64,000 nucleotides of DNA from Corynebacterium stationis (GCF_001941345.1 NZ_CP009251.1:1054001-1118000); one strand, 5' to 3'; positions 8,787 to 18,154 are shown, counted from the stretch's first letter. The notes: generated from the letters alone by a model not told the origin. Numbers and translations: made by a program.

Positions 8787-10601
8787 CTAGCGCGAAGACA
8801 GCGAAGATCGCGAAAAGTTCGAAGAACCTTTCGTGCTTCCGCTTGTCGATGGCTCCTTTTCCACCACCGATTCCACCTCATAGATAGTGGTGGTGCCAGA
8901 GACCTCATTGCCCACGACTAACAGGTACTCACCATTAGGGGAGTCTTGCTTATCGATGAATGCCAGACCTTCTGGACCTAAGTCGCCAGCGAGCTTGGTG
9001 GAGTCGTAGTTATCCTCATCAAAGTCCACGGTGAAATCGCGGTTATTGATGTAAGTCTGGTACTTCGCATTCGCTGGGTCGGTGACATCGTAGACAAAGA
9101 TGCCGCCGACACGCTCAGCACCGATGAAAGCGTAGGTGCGCTCACCAATGTGGCCGATGGTCAAAGCTTCTGGCTCTGGGCCCTTATTATCGGAGCGATC
9201 GTCGAAGTCCGGGTCTTCATTATCAGCGTTGTGGTGGAAGACTCCTGGCTGATTCAAAGATGCAGTGATTTCTTCGAAGTCAGAGCCCGAGTCGAAGACG
9301 ACGTTGCCGGCTTCATCGTAGATAGAAAACGAGCGTGAGCCATAGGCGTAGAGCTCATCGAAGCACTGCTTTTCTTCATTCCAGCCGGAGACATTAGACA
9401 GCTTCAAATTGCCGGCAACCTTCTTATCGCCCAGCGCCTCGGCATCAACATCATCCAGAACACCCTCGCAGACCTGGCCGTTATCGATGACATCGGCAAG
9501 CTCAACTTCATCGGTGTATACGCCGGAGCCGCCGTCTTTTTCTTCTACACCCCACTCGCGGGCATCACCTTCGTTTGCTGTGGCAAAGTAGGTCTTGCCG
9601 CCAGAAGTAAACGCGTGGATGGAATCCGGCATGCTCAAACCCTTCACCGGGATCGTGCGCAGCTCGGCTTTGTCATCCTTGTTGGAAGAGTCGATAGGAA
9701 CCTGCAAGTGATCCGCGATGTGCGCAGGTACGACCTTTTCAACCGTGGCTGATGCGATATCGATGATCGCGATGGCATTATTTTCTTGCAGGGTGACAAA
9801 AGCCTTACCGTTAGCAGAGGCTACATATTCAGGTTCTAAGTCCAAGGAAGGATTGTTGTGGTGATTTGCCGGGCCGAAGATGCGGATGTCTTCGTGCAGA
9901 GCACCTGGGGCATCGAAGGCCTCGAAGCCGGCGGTGCGCACATCAGCCTGGGTGGCTGCTTCCACCATGCCTGGCGCCGGCAGCGTAATGACAGATACTG
10001 AACCAGCAGGATCTGCGACATAAGCGGTACCCGCAGCATCTAATTCATTTGATGGCTCACCCTCGTTGGCAACAAGCGCATAAGCACCATCGTCGGTGAT
10101 GTGCACGTTATCGGGCAAAGCACCGATAGTTACACGCCCCAGCTCGGCTGCGCCCAAGTCATCGGCTGCAGCATCGAAGAAGAGTGCTTCGCCTTGCAGG
10201 ACCTTGTTGCTTTGTTGCACCGCTGCAACCGCCAGACCATCTTCACGTACAGTAACCGAGTTGATTTCCCTATCCGCGCCCGCGGAGACAGAGCCAATCT
10301 TGGTGGGCTTTTGCGGATTAGAAGCATCGAGTACATCAATCTCGCCCGAAAGCGCATTAACGGTCAAGACGCGCTTCGAGCCCGCGTGGAAGGCAACAAT
10401 CTCAGCTGCTGATTCCGCCAGCTGTCCCGATGCATAGCTTCCGAGGGGAGCCATCTTTACTGAAGCATCGGCAGCAGCGTGCGTGTGAACCGAGTCCACG
10501 ATGCCGTTGAAGTCTTGCGCTTGGGCAATCGCAGGGGAGATGACACCGCAGCTTAAAGTCACGGCTGCGCACAGGGAGATAGCGCGACGGGAGAAGGACA
10601 T
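8787..10601 (-). CDS. Secreted choice-of-anchor I family protein
   Basis: 604 aa with a Sec signal peptide (probable cut after AIAQAQ). The mature protein is a repeated beta-propeller-like domain: FHAGSKRVLTVNALSGEIDVLDA, VTIGALPDNVHITDDGAYALVANEGEPS, then TANEGDAREWG, GPEPEALTIGHIGERTYAFIGAERVGGIFVYD and DLGPEGLAFI. These are hallmarks of the choice-of-anchor I family, often found beside or fused to phosphoesterases. The C-terminus (serine-rich, ending SRSSLSSR) has no LPXTG motif or membrane segment, so the protein is probably released or loosely held in the envelope. Its enzymatic role is unknown. It precedes the 172-aa secreted gene on the same strand by about 100 bases. Confidence 0.82.
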   Translation of the reverse strand: MSFSRRAISLCAAVTLSCGVISPAIAQAQDFNGIVDSVHTHAAADASVKMAPLGSYASGQLAESAAEIVAFHAGSKRVLTVNALSGEIDVLDASNPQKPTKIGSVSAGADREINSVTVREDGLAVAAVQQSNKVLQGEALFFDAAADDLGAAELGRVTIGALPDNVHITDDGAYALVANEGEPSNELDAAGTAYVADPAGSVSVITLPAPGMVEAATQADVRTAGFEAFDAPGALHEDIRIFGPANHHNNPSLDLEPEYVASANGKAFVTLQENNAIAIIDIASATVEKVVPAHIADHLQVPIDSSNKDDKAELRTIPVKGLSMPDSIHAFTSGGKTYFATANEGDAREWGVEEKDGGSGVYTDEVELADVIDNGQVCEGVLDDVDAEALGDKKVAGNLKLSNVSGWNEEKQCFDELYAYGSRSFSIYDEAGNVVFDSGSDFEEITASLNQPGVFHHNADNEDPDFDDRSDNKGPEPEALTIGHIGERTYAFIGAERVGGIFVYDVTDPANAKYQTYINNRDFTVDFDEDNYDSTKLAGDLGPEGLAFIDKQDSPNGEYLLVVGNEVSGTTTIYEVESVVEKEPSTSGSTKGSSNFSRSSLSSR

Positions 10602-10786
10602 CCAACACTCCTTGGAAATTATTAATAAGTATCTGAAAACGAACTGTGTAATAGTCGCTTCCGAAGATGATTTCCGAGCAAAGTTTGTATTGAGTGTCCG
10701 TGGCTAACAGCTGAATTTCAGATGAATTCACTTATTCAGGGGGCAACGCTCACATCATTGGGTCTAAGGGACTAAAATGCTAGCTC

Positions 10787-12082
10787 ATGAGTACAAGCCA
10801 GAAGGTCACTGCAGAAAAATTCGTCCCAGTTCGCGCAAGCGATATTCAACTGGCGCAAGCACGAATTTCTTCTGAGATTGCGCCGACGCCGCTGCAATAC
10901 TGCCCGCGGCTGTCGGAACAGACTGGCTGTGACGTGTTTTTAAAGCGCGAAGACCTCCAAGGCGTGCGCTCGTATAAGATTCGTGGCGCCTTTTTTGCGA
11001 TCTCAAATCTCAGCGAGGAAGAAAAAGCCGCAGGTATCGTGACGGCATCGGCAGGAAACCATGCACAAGGTGTGGCTTATGCCTGCAGCACCATGGGCAT
11101 CAAGGGCAAAATCTTTGTCCCCGGGCCTACCCCGAAGCAAAAGCGCGATCGCATCATGGTCCATGGTGGCGACATGGTGGAACTTGTCGTTACCGGCGCG
11201 AACTTTGACGAGGCAGCGGCTGCCGCACACGAAGACGCCGATGCCCGCGGCGCGACATTCATTGAGCCTTTCGATGCCCGCGATACCGTTATCGGCCAAG
11301 GAACTGTGGCCGCAGAAATCATCTCCCAACTATCCTCGCAGGGTCGTTCGCTCGATACTGTCATCGTGCCTGTCGGCGGCGGCGGATTGCTCTCCGGTGT
11401 CGCCAGTTACTTGGCTGATATGGCACCGCGCACCGGCATCGTGGGAATTGAGCCGGCGGGAGCGGCATCGTTAAGCGCTGCTTTCGAAGCCGATGAACCA
11501 GTAACCCTTGATACTGTCGATCCATTCGTCGATGGTGCAGCGGTCAAGCGCATCGGCCAAGTTCCGTACACCATCTTGGATGCCAACCGCGGCCGACTGC
11601 ACTGGGACACCGTGACCGAAGGAGCCGTATCGACGGAGCTTTTGGAGCTGTACCAAAACGAAGGCATCATCGCCGAACCAGCTGGCGCACTGTCTGTGAC
11701 CGGCCTGCGTAAGGTCAACCTGCGCCCTGGTTCGACTGTCGTGTGCATCATCTCCGGCGGCAACAACGACGTGCTGCGCTATGCCGAAATCATGGAACGT
11801 TCCCTGGTGCATCGCGGACTGAAGCACTACTTCTTGGTGAACTTCCCGCAAGAACCTGGCCAGCTGCGTGATTTCTTGGCTAATATCCTCGGTCCCGATG
11901 ATGACATCACGTTGTTTGAATACCTCAAGCGCAACAACCGCGAAACCGGTGCGGCGCTCGTAGGTATCGAACTGGGAAGCGCGGCGGGCATTGATGGCCT
12001 GCTCGAGCGCATGGAAGCCTCCCGCATCGACTGCCGTCAGCTCAAGCCGGGAACCCCGGAGTATGACTTCCTGGTGGCTTAG
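10787..12082 (+). CDS. ilvA: Threonine ammonia-lyase (threonine dehydratase)
   Basis: 431 aa. A PLP enzyme that deaminates threonine to 2-oxobutanoate, the first committed step to isoleucine. The PLP lysine is K64 in RSYKIRGAFF; the cofactor-binding glycine loop VGGGGLLSG and the ISGGNND motif are present. A single ACT-like regulatory domain of about 90 residues at the C-terminus (HYFLVNFPQEPGQLRDFL onward) matches the short corynebacterial form and would bind isoleucine or valine. Stop codon and the GTG of the next gene overlap by one base. No attenuator-like leader was seen upstream. Confidence 0.95.
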   Translation: MSTSQKVTAEKFVPVRASDIQLAQARISSEIAPTPLQYCPRLSEQTGCDVFLKREDLQGVRSYKIRGAFFAISNLSEEEKAAGIVTASAGNHAQGVAYACSTMGIKGKIFVPGPTPKQKRDRIMVHGGDMVELVVTGANFDEAAAAAHEDADARGATFIEPFDARDTVIGQGTVAAEIISQLSSQGRSLDTVIVPVGGGGLLSGVASYLADMAPRTGIVGIEPAGAASLSAAFEADEPVTLDTVDPFVDGAAVKRIGQVPYTILDANRGRLHWDTVTEGAVSTELLELYQNEGIIAEPAGALSVTGLRKVNLRPGSTVVCIISGGNNDVLRYAEIMERSLVHRGLKHYFLVNFPQEPGQLRDFLANILGPDDDITLFEYLKRNNRETGAALVGIELGSAAGIDGLLERMEASRIDCRQLKPGTPEYDFLVA

Positions 12083-12732
12083 TGCACACAGAATATCAAC
12101 GTCCTGCCACTGATTGCGCGGTTGAGCATGAGATAGAAATCAAGCGTTCGCGCTTTATTTGCCTCATTGGTCGCGTGACAAATGATGTCGAGGCGCGCGA
12201 ATTCATTGATGCCGCGCGTCAGCGCTTTCCGGATGCGCGCCACCATTGCTCGGCGTATATCTACCACGTCGATGAGTCGCACCCCGTGGAGCGGTCTTCC
12301 GATGATGGGGAACCATCTGGCACGGCCGGCAAGCCGATGCTGGATGTTCTCAAAGGCTCTGGGCTGATGGATGTCGCCGCGGTGGTTATCCGCTACTTTG
12401 GCGGCGTGAAACTCGGCGCCGGTGGGCTGGTGCACGCTTATGGCGGCGTGGTCAGCGAAGCGATGGAACTTGTCCAGCCCGTGCTGCGCACCACGCGGCA
12501 TCTGTTCACCTTGGCTGCGCCGCATGCTGATGCCGGCCGCTGGGAAGCTGAGCTTCGCAACCGCGGCTATGAGGTACTCGGCGTGGATTATGCTGCGCAG
12601 GCAACCATGACTTTAGCCGTCGCGCCTGGCGAGGAAGAAGCGCTTTTTGATTTCATCGCCGGGCTCACCCAAGCCACAGCAGAACCCAAAGAAGCTGGCA
12701 CCCAATGGGTGGAAATAGCACAAAGCAATTAA
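12082..12732 (+). CDS. YigZ/IMPACT family protein
   Basis: 216 aa, normal size for the family. The conserved IMPACT N-terminal core is clear: IEIKRSRFICLIGRV, DARHHCSAYIY, SSDDGEPSGTAGKPMLDVL and VVIRYFGGVKLGAGGLVHAYG. A smaller C-terminal DUF1949-like ferredoxin fold follows. Members are linked to translation or ribosome-associated regulation, without a settled bacterial role. The GTG start overlaps the ilvA stop by one base, so it is likely co-transcribed with ilvA. Confidence 0.88.
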   Translation: MHTEYQRPATDCAVEHEIEIKRSRFICLIGRVTNDVEAREFIDAARQRFPDARHHCSAYIYHVDESHPVERSSDDGEPSGTAGKPMLDVLKGSGLMDVAAVVIRYFGGVKLGAGGLVHAYGGVVSEAMELVQPVLRTTRHLFTLAAPHADAGRWEAELRNRGYEVLGVDYAAQATMTLAVAPGEEEALFDFIAGLTQATAEPKEAGTQWVEIAQSN

Positions 12733-12750
12733 TCGACTAGGATATATCCC

Positions 12751-12993
12751 ATGACAATGCAGCCCCGTCCTAATAACCCAATTGAGCTGAAGAAGCAGAA
12801 AGTCCGCAAGCACGCCCGCAATGGTGTGATCTCAGTTGCCGCCGGTCTTGGTGGCGGTGTGCTTGCCGCGTTGGTGCTCTCGGGTAGCTTCTGGTTCTGG
12901 ATGTCTATCGGTTTGGTCGTAGCTGTCGTCGGCGGCGTATCTAACTGGGTAAAGATTCAAAAGATTGTCAACGAAAACAACAGCGGATACTGA
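12751..12993 (+). CDS. Small two-span membrane protein, 80 aa
   Basis: A basic N-terminal region (ELKKQKVRKHARNG) is followed by two close hydrophobic segments (about residues 26-45 and 47-66) joined by a short turn, giving an in-in hairpin topology. No family is recognised. It follows the YigZ gene by 18 bases and overlaps the S4-domain gene by 29 bases, so it belongs to the same transcription unit. Confidence 0.72.
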   Translation: MTMQPRPNNPIELKKQKVRKHARNGVISVAAGLGGGVLAALVLSGSFWFWMSIGLVVAVVGGVSNWVKIQKIVNENNSGY

Positions 12994-13363
12994 CGGACTG
13001 CCCGTACGCATTGACGCCTGGGTCTGGGCCGTGCGTATGTTTAAAACCCGCGGCGAGGCTGCCGATGCAGTGCGCGCGGGGCATGTAAAGCTCAACGGCA
13101 ATGCGGTCAAACCTGCCCAGCAGGTCGTGCCTGGTGACCGTGTTCGCGTGTGGAAAAACCACCACGAACACGACTTGGAGATTCTGCGCACCATTCGCAA
13201 ACGCGTCGGCGCTCCCGTTGCGCGGACGTGCTATACAGACCATGCGCCACCGCCTCCGCCGCCGGAATTTATGCCGGCCGTGCCGCGCCGCGATCCAGGC
13301 GCTGGCCGTCCCACGAAAAAGGAACGCCGCGACATGGAGAAATTTCTCGGTAAGCGCCGTTAA
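12965..13363 (+). CDS. S4-domain RNA-binding protein (Hsp15-like)
   Basis: 132 aa. An S4 domain occupies residues 13-65 (VRIDAWVWAVRMFKTRGEAADAV, then GHVKLNGNAVKPAQQVVPGD), the arrangement seen in Hsp15/HslR, which binds free 50S subunits carrying peptidyl-tRNA. The tail is proline-rich (six consecutive prolines) then basic, ending KKERRDMEKFLGKRR. The TTG start at 12965 is inside the preceding gene; no later in-frame ATG would preserve the S4 domain. Hsp15-like function is inferred from the domain. Confidence 0.85.
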   Translation: MSTKTTADTDGLPVRIDAWVWAVRMFKTRGEAADAVRAGHVKLNGNAVKPAQQVVPGDRVRVWKNHHEHDLEILRTIRKRVGAPVARTCYTDHAPPPPPPEFMPAVPRRDPGAGRPTKKERRDMEKFLGKRR

Positions 13364-13485
13364 TTAGCGCCTAATTGCGGCGCCTGTGGATAACTTCGTC
13401 ATTTGGGTGACGTGTCATGTGAAATTCTCGCTGGTTTTTGAACTTGTTCTGGTGCGGGATTGCGCCGGCTTTTAGTGTCGAAGTT

Positions 13486-14610
13486 ATGAAAGGTTTCCAG
13501 CTTTTAGAGCGTTTCTACACAAGCGGCATAAGTATCCTTCGCGATGTTTATGACTGCTCTCCCTATGATCTTGTCAGTAGCGTGATGTCGCTTAAGACTG
13601 CGCGTAAATACACTCGCCTTGCCACAGTTTTCTTCGGTCCGGCTGATTCTCCTAAGGTGCAGCGCGACGCTGTTGCTCTCGCCGAAGAGCGCGAGTTAAG
13701 CATTGAGTATTTAGAAATGGTCAATAAGCACGCTAAGAAACTTAAAGCCCGCGGTGCCGCGTGGAAATTACGCGCTGAACTCATCGCCTATGAAGGAACT
13801 TTTGAAGAAGTCGAGGCGCACGCCAAGAAACGCGTTACTGAAGAAGGTGGCGACACCAAGAAGAAACCGGGGGTGCGCCTTGGCCGCGTTGTAGACGGCC
13901 TGCGCACTATTAGCATCACTGATACTCAGCGCCGTATTACTGATTTAGAAAAGACGCTTGATGCTGCCATCACCAACGACGACCAGCCACGCTCCGAGGC
14001 ATTGCTCGAACCCTTCTGGGACCTCATCGAAGGCACCGGCACCGGGCTTATCCGCCCTGAATACCGCACCGTGATTGCTATTGGTCTTGATGATTTCGCG
14101 AAAGTTTCCTGCGGCAAAGGCGAGGACGTCGTTGTTGCTTTATCCGACGGTACGACCATGACCGGCGCTGAGTTCATCAACGCCGTAATGGAAGGCTCAC
14201 TTGGCGACAAGCTCTATGTCGGGCTCTTTCACCCTACCGCCGGACCGGTCAACCTTTATGAGGCACGCTTCGCGTCCGACAAGCTGCGCACTCTCGCCAT
14301 GGCAGAGAACCTCGTGTGCCCGTGGCCAGACTGCAACGTACCAGCCGATAGATGCCAAGTTCACCACATCGACGCCCACAAACACGGCGGACACACGAAA
14401 CCGTCGAATCTGACCATGTTGTGTAAGTACCACAACGGCGTCAACGACGACGATGGTCCGCGGAAGAAACGGAAGCGACCGAGTCCGGGTAAACCCAAGC
14501 GCGGCCGGATGCGACGCCACCGCGGCAAAGTCCGCCTGCACACCCCAGGCGGCAAGTTTGTGGGCAACACCCACCACGTGAGCAGCATGGGAGCGATGAA
14601 CCTCATCTAA
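13486..14610 (+). CDS. HNH endonuclease domain protein (13E12/DUF222-like)
   Basis: 374 aa from the ATG at 13486; a TTG at 13438 would add 16 residues. A long alpha-helical N-terminal region is followed by an HNH nuclease motif near the C-terminus: CPWPDCNVPADRCQVHHID, then HGGHTKPSNLTMLCKYHN. Two C-x4-C/H-type zinc ligands and the HH, N and H residues are all there. The tail is very basic (KKRKRPSPGKPKRGR), consistent with DNA binding. Corynebacteria and mycobacteria carry several such genes per genome with patchy distribution. No intein, intron or flanking repeat was seen to show it is mobile. Confidence 0.82.
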   Translation: MKGFQLLERFYTSGISILRDVYDCSPYDLVSSVMSLKTARKYTRLATVFFGPADSPKVQRDAVALAEERELSIEYLEMVNKHAKKLKARGAAWKLRAELIAYEGTFEEVEAHAKKRVTEEGGDTKKKPGVRLGRVVDGLRTISITDTQRRITDLEKTLDAAITNDDQPRSEALLEPFWDLIEGTGTGLIRPEYRTVIAIGLDDFAKVSCGKGEDVVVALSDGTTMTGAEFINAVMEGSLGDKLYVGLFHPTAGPVNLYEARFASDKLRTLAMAENLVCPWPDCNVPADRCQVHHIDAHKHGGHTKPSNLTMLCKYHNGVNDDDGPRKKRKRPSPGKPKRGRMRRHRGKVRLHTPGGKFVGNTHHVSSMGAMNLI

Positions 14611-14984
14611 GAGTCCTGCGCCGAAACCGCGGTAATTGCCTAAGCCTTGATTAAAATTTGCGGAATAGCGGGGTAGTTGCGCGATCGCTTTTTGGGAAAC
14701 GAACCGAATCCGCAATGGCGGGTGCGGTGAAAATCGGCGATCCTAAAATCTACCGGGAGAGTCATGCGGAGGCGGACAACAACCGATATTTAACGGGGTT
14801 TTCGGAGCTGCTGATTATCAATAGGGAAATAGCTTTAGAAGCTGGGAAACTGGTCGTTATGGAGGCGTGCCTCCGCATGCAAAAGGGGCGCCAAGTGAGC
14901 CAAAGGCGCAGGGCGAACAAAGGGCGCAAAGCGGCGAGGAATCTGAATAGATTCCGGGTTTAGCTTGCTAAGCGCGCAGCGAGA
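14611..14984. other. 374-base gap after the HNH gene
   Basis: No convincing gene. An open frame of 101 codons (14658-14963, plus strand) has a lysine/arginine-rich end and no recognisable domain, and its composition is unlike the neighbouring genes; it may be the decayed remains of something or chance. ATGCGGAGGC (14764-14773) and GCCTCCGCAT form 10-bp inverted copies about 100 bases apart. No terminator with a T-run was seen. Confidence 0.4.
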
Positions 14985-15980
14985 TTATTGCTTGTTGCGC
15001 ATGGAGCGTAGAGCCTTCAGGCGGGAGACAAGCCGCTGGCGACGGTCGCTGCGAGTGCCGGTCTCGGCGGTGGCATCGATGTGGGATTCGCCGAAGCGGT
15101 TGAGCAAGAGGTCATCGATAAGCCGTACTTGGCCCGGTCGGAAGCGGTACTTCATCGCGTCGTGAACTGTTTGGATATCGTGCTCATTGAGGAGGTTTTC
15201 CAACTGCCCCATGGTGGTAATGCCGTTGGTTTCTAGCAAATCAGAGAGCCAGCGGTAGTGCTCAGAACGCGAACGCGGGAAGCGGCCCGTAAGCAGCACC
15301 GCCAAAATGCCGGGGAGGGTTTCCGCGGAGATTTGGATATCAGAATCAGTGTGCTCATCAGGATCTTTGAGCGCTGCGATTTCATCGAATTGATTGTCCG
15401 CGAGTTCAATCAAGCCAGCGGCCAAAGTAAAGAGCCTATCGACCTGCGGTGGCTGGGCGCCGGGGCCTTGCTTATAGCGAATATCGTGCTCAAATTCGGC
15501 CCAGGCATGTTGCAAGACCGTGCGGATTTGCACCTCAAAGCGCATGCCGACGTAGTCAGCTAAATCTTCCATATCTTCGGTCACGCGCAGAACCAAGTGG
15601 TGGGAGCCGTAGCCAAAGCCGCCAGCGACACGAGTTTCAGCAGCTTTGTCCACGGATTTAATGACCTCAAAAGAATCCCCAAAAATAGTTAAGGCTTCAG
15701 GAATCATCGTGGAGTGAAAGACATTGACGCGCACGCCCACGATGTCGTGGATATCGTCCCATGGGTGTGGATAGACCACATCGCCGTTAGCATTGCGCTT
15801 TTTGGCCTTCGCCTTCAACGAGGGCCAAGTCTTGACGCGCGCCGCGACGCGGTCAAAAATCACACCGGCGTCATTGAGGAGGTCTTCGATGGCATCACGA
15901 AAATCGCGCGCGGCACGCGGATGCACGCGTACCCATTCGTGGTACTGATTGCTCAGTTTCGAGATGGGTGATTCGGCCAT
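14985..15980 (-). CDS. relS: RelA/SpoT-domain small alarmone synthetase
   Basis: 331 aa, single (p)ppGpp synthetase domain without the HD hydrolase, TGS or ACT parts of the long Rel protein. Motifs of the synthetase fold are in order: DDIHDIVGVRVNVF, GGFGYGSHHLVLRV and FEVQIRTVLQHAWAEFEHD. The enzyme would transfer pyrophosphate from ATP to GDP, GTP or GMP. The C-terminal 120 residues form a helical extension ending in a basic tail. Position between ilvA and glgX matches C. glutamicum relS, which is why that symbol is offered; the assignment of subtype is by synteny, the family by sequence. Confidence 0.82.
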   Translation of the reverse strand: MAESPISKLSNQYHEWVRVHPRAARDFRDAIEDLLNDAGVIFDRVAARVKTWPSLKAKAKKRNANGDVVYPHPWDDIHDIVGVRVNVFHSTMIPEALTIFGDSFEVIKSVDKAAETRVAGGFGYGSHHLVLRVTEDMEDLADYVGMRFEVQIRTVLQHAWAEFEHDIRYKQGPGAQPPQVDRLFTLAAGLIELADNQFDEIAALKDPDEHTDSDIQISAETLPGILAVLLTGRFPRSRSEHYRWLSDLLETNGITTMGQLENLLNEHDIQTVHDAMKYRFRPGQVRLIDDLLLNRFGESHIDATAETGTRSDRRQRLVSRLKALRSMRNKQ

Positions 15981-16007
15981 GATGAAAAGCGCTCCTTTGC
16001 CAGAAAG

Positions 16008-16622
16008 CTAAGTACGAAATTCCTGCGGGAATCCATGTGACCATAATAACGGGTAGGCACACGGGCTGGGCCATGACGCAGCGAATCCCGTCAATGCTTT
16101 AGGGGCTACATCAATAAAAGCCACGAGGGACTGGGAATCGGGCAAGAGATAGGTCAGTTGCTGGGCGCGCAGAATGCGCAAAAGATGATGGTGCAAGATA
16201 GTAAAAGTTTGCGGGTGCGCGAGCCACGCCTGTGCATCAGCGCCACGGACTTTAATTTCCACCCCAGCCGGCAGTCGCGGGCCAAAACGTGCGCTGACAG
16301 ATCGGGTAGAAAATTCCAGACCGGCCGGAGTGCGGGCGGCGCGTTCTAAATTTAAAGCAGCTAAGTCCCATGCAGCCTGGATGCTCAGCCCTAAGCTATC
16401 GAGGCCACGCTGGCTAATCTTGCACCCGCCGGCCTGCAAGCCCACGCGCAGACCCGGCGATAGCGCCAACGTCGCAAGCGAGTCAGAAAACCCATCATCG
16501 GATAAAGGCCGCGACTTCACCCAAGACGTTGCGTGCAGGGCCGGAAAGATCTCCCGCACCGAAAACTGGGGCTGAGTCTGCGCTAGGGAGGGGAGAGGAC
16601 GGGAAGCAAGATCAGTGAGCAC
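16008..16622 (-). CDS. Hypothetical protein, about 204 aa
   Basis: Not recognised. The start is put at the GTG at 16622, with GGAGAA (plus-strand 16631-16636) upstream at good spacing; a longer TTG frame from 16685 lacks such a site. The protein has no signal peptide or membrane segment and is rich in leucine, alanine and serine. It lies in a minus-strand run between the exonuclease-BRCT gene and the alarmone synthetase gene, 27 bases from the latter, which suggests co-transcription. Confidence 0.65.
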   Translation of the reverse strand: MLTDLASRPLPSLAQTQPQFSVREIFPALHATSWVKSRPLSDDGFSDSLATLALSPGLRVGLQAGGCKISQRGLDSLGLSIQAAWDLAALNLERAARTPAGLEFSTRSVSARFGPRLPAGVEIKVRGADAQAWLAHPQTFTILHHHLLRILRAQQLTYLLPDSQSLVAFIDVAPKALTGFAASWPSPCAYPLLWSHGFPQEFRT

Positions 16623-16688
16623 GGCAGGGATTCTCCAAAATCTCAGAAAGGTTAGTACCTTTCTAGGACTGCGCGTGCTGCCCAAAGG

Positions 16689-16724
16689 TTCCGGGATAAA
16701 ATCTTGAGGAATTTATCCCGGGAA
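16689..16724. terminator. Hairpin between exonuclease and hypothetical gene
   Basis: CCGGGATAAA (16691-16700) and TTTATCCCGG (16712-16721) are perfect 10-bp inverted arms with an 11-base loop. No T-run follows on the minus strand, so it may be a weak terminator or an RNA-stability hairpin at the end of the exonuclease gene. Confidence 0.5.
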
Positions 16725-16732
16725 GTACGTCG

Positions 16733-18154
16733 TTAAAACGGTGGTTCGGTTTCTAACTCTAAGACCTCAAAGAGCTTGGAAGCCGGCCATTTTTCAATGC
16801 CCTGGCCCTTCTCATTGAGCTCATCCGCACGCTTTTCCTTCGAAGTGGTCGTTGCCCATTCGCCGAGCACCAAAATGGTGGTCTTCTTAGTGACATTCTT
16901 GCCCACCTGGCCGCCGTGGTGCGCAATCCCGTTCCACAACACGCCCTTATCAAAAGGTTCAAAATCGCCGGTCAAAGTGACATGCTGGCCATACAAAGGC
17001 GAGTCCTTATCCGCATCAGGATTCGGGTCTGGAATGGTATCCGGGGTAGCCACGGACTCCCACGGGGCGGGGCGGCGCTGGCCCTTCTTCGCAGGCTCTT
17101 TCTTCTCCGCCGGCTCAGCCGAACCCCAGGGGTCGGATGAGGTGCGGTCACGGAAATCAGTACCCGCGCCCAAATCTTCAGGAGAAATTGGGGCGGTATC
17201 TTTCCGCAGCACCGGCATGATGTGCTCAGCCGACATGGTGCCCAGTTGGAAGCCCTGGGCATCGAATACGTCGCGGATGGTTTGCTCGCCAGCACCGTTC
17301 GCGAAAGCCGGCGCGAGGGCGGAGATGATGTGGCCGGCAGCGCGGGCATCGTCAAGCGCATCGTGGTGCTGGAAGCTGCCGAAGCCCACCGCCTTGGCCA
17401 CGGTAGGCAACTTGTGGTTGGCGACCTTGAGCACTTTGCTTTTCGATGCATACCTCGCCAACGCCAAAGAACACGCCAAAGAAATCTGCGGTACGGGCAT
17501 CTGGGTACGCAAGAATGCTGAGCGCAAAGCCGTGGAATCGAACTGCGCATTGTGCGCGACGAGGACATCGTCACGCAGGAAAGTCAGCAATTCACCGGCT
17601 GCTTCGGCAAAAGTTGGGGCGTCTTTGACATCGTCAGGCGTGATGCCGTGGATGGAGATGTTGACGTCTTCAAAGTGCTCAATCCCTGCGGGCGGTTGGC
17701 ACAGCCACACTTTGGATTCTGTCTCTTCGCCATTGACAAAACGCACAGCGCCAATTTGGCAAATAGACGCCCAGTTGCCGTTTGCAGTCTCGACATCGAC
17801 GGCGACAAAGTCCAAGCCTGGGGTAGAGGTGGCGGCAAGCTCACCTGCTGCGGGGCTGCTGTGGTCTTCGGTGATTTTTCCCGAGCGCACATCATTGATC
17901 CACTCCGCGCAGCCTTGGGCATCTTGATTTGGAGCAAAGGCGATTGCCCACTCTGCATTCTTAGTATCTGCAAAGCTGATGACAATTCGGCCCGAAGCGG
18001 CTGCGGTGGGCTGGACGGCATCGACAGCGTCGATATCTGCCAGGGCAATCTCACGGCGCAATTCGCCCGTTAGCGAGGCTGTTAGCTGCGAGGGAACATA
18101 GACCAGGTTGCCCTGGGAAATCGACAACGAAGCTCCGAGTGTTGAAACCGTCAC
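16733..18154 (-). CDS. DnaQ-like 3'-5' exonuclease with BRCT domain
   Basis: 473 aa in three parts. Residues 1-95 look like a small beta-rich PH-like domain. A DEDDh exonuclease domain runs from about 115 to 275: DFVAVDVETANGNWASICQIGAV (D120, E122), ISIHGITPDDV, LVAHNAQFDSTAL and HHDALDDA supply the acidic and histidine residues. After a charged linker, a BRCT domain (about 390-470, YGQHVTLTGDFEPFDKG, then HHGGQVGKNVTKKTTILV) ends the protein. Such proteins are thought to act in DNA repair or proofreading; the partner is unknown. It is the first of a minus-strand run and starts 27 bases from the end of glgX. Confidence 0.87.
   Translation of the reverse strand: MTVSTLGASLSISQGNLVYVPSQLTASLTGELRREIALADIDAVDAVQPTAAASGRIVISFADTKNAEWAIAFAPNQDAQGCAEWINDVRSGKITEDHSSPAAGELAATSTPGLDFVAVDVETANGNWASICQIGAVRFVNGEETESKVWLCQPPAGIEHFEDVNISIHGITPDDVKDAPTFAEAAGELLTFLRDDVLVAHNAQFDSTALRSAFLRTQMPVPQISLACSLALARYASKSKVLKVANHKLPTVAKAVGFGSFQHHDALDDARAAGHIISALAPAFANGAGEQTIRDVFDAQGFQLGTMSAEHIMPVLRKDTAPISPEDLGAGTDFRDRTSSDPWGSAEPAEKKEPAKKGQRRPAPWESVATPDTIPDPNPDADKDSPLYGQHVTLTGDFEPFDKGVLWNGIAHHGGQVGKNVTKKTTILVLGEWATTTSKEKRADELNEKGQGIEKWPASKLFEVLELETEPPF

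Noticed and set aside
14658..14963. 101-codon open frame after the HNH gene
   Set aside because: No domain, unusual composition, no good ribosome-binding site; described only as part of the gap.
16776..17927. 383-codon open frame on the plus strand
   Set aside because: Antisense to the exonuclease-BRCT gene, which has intact catalytic motifs.
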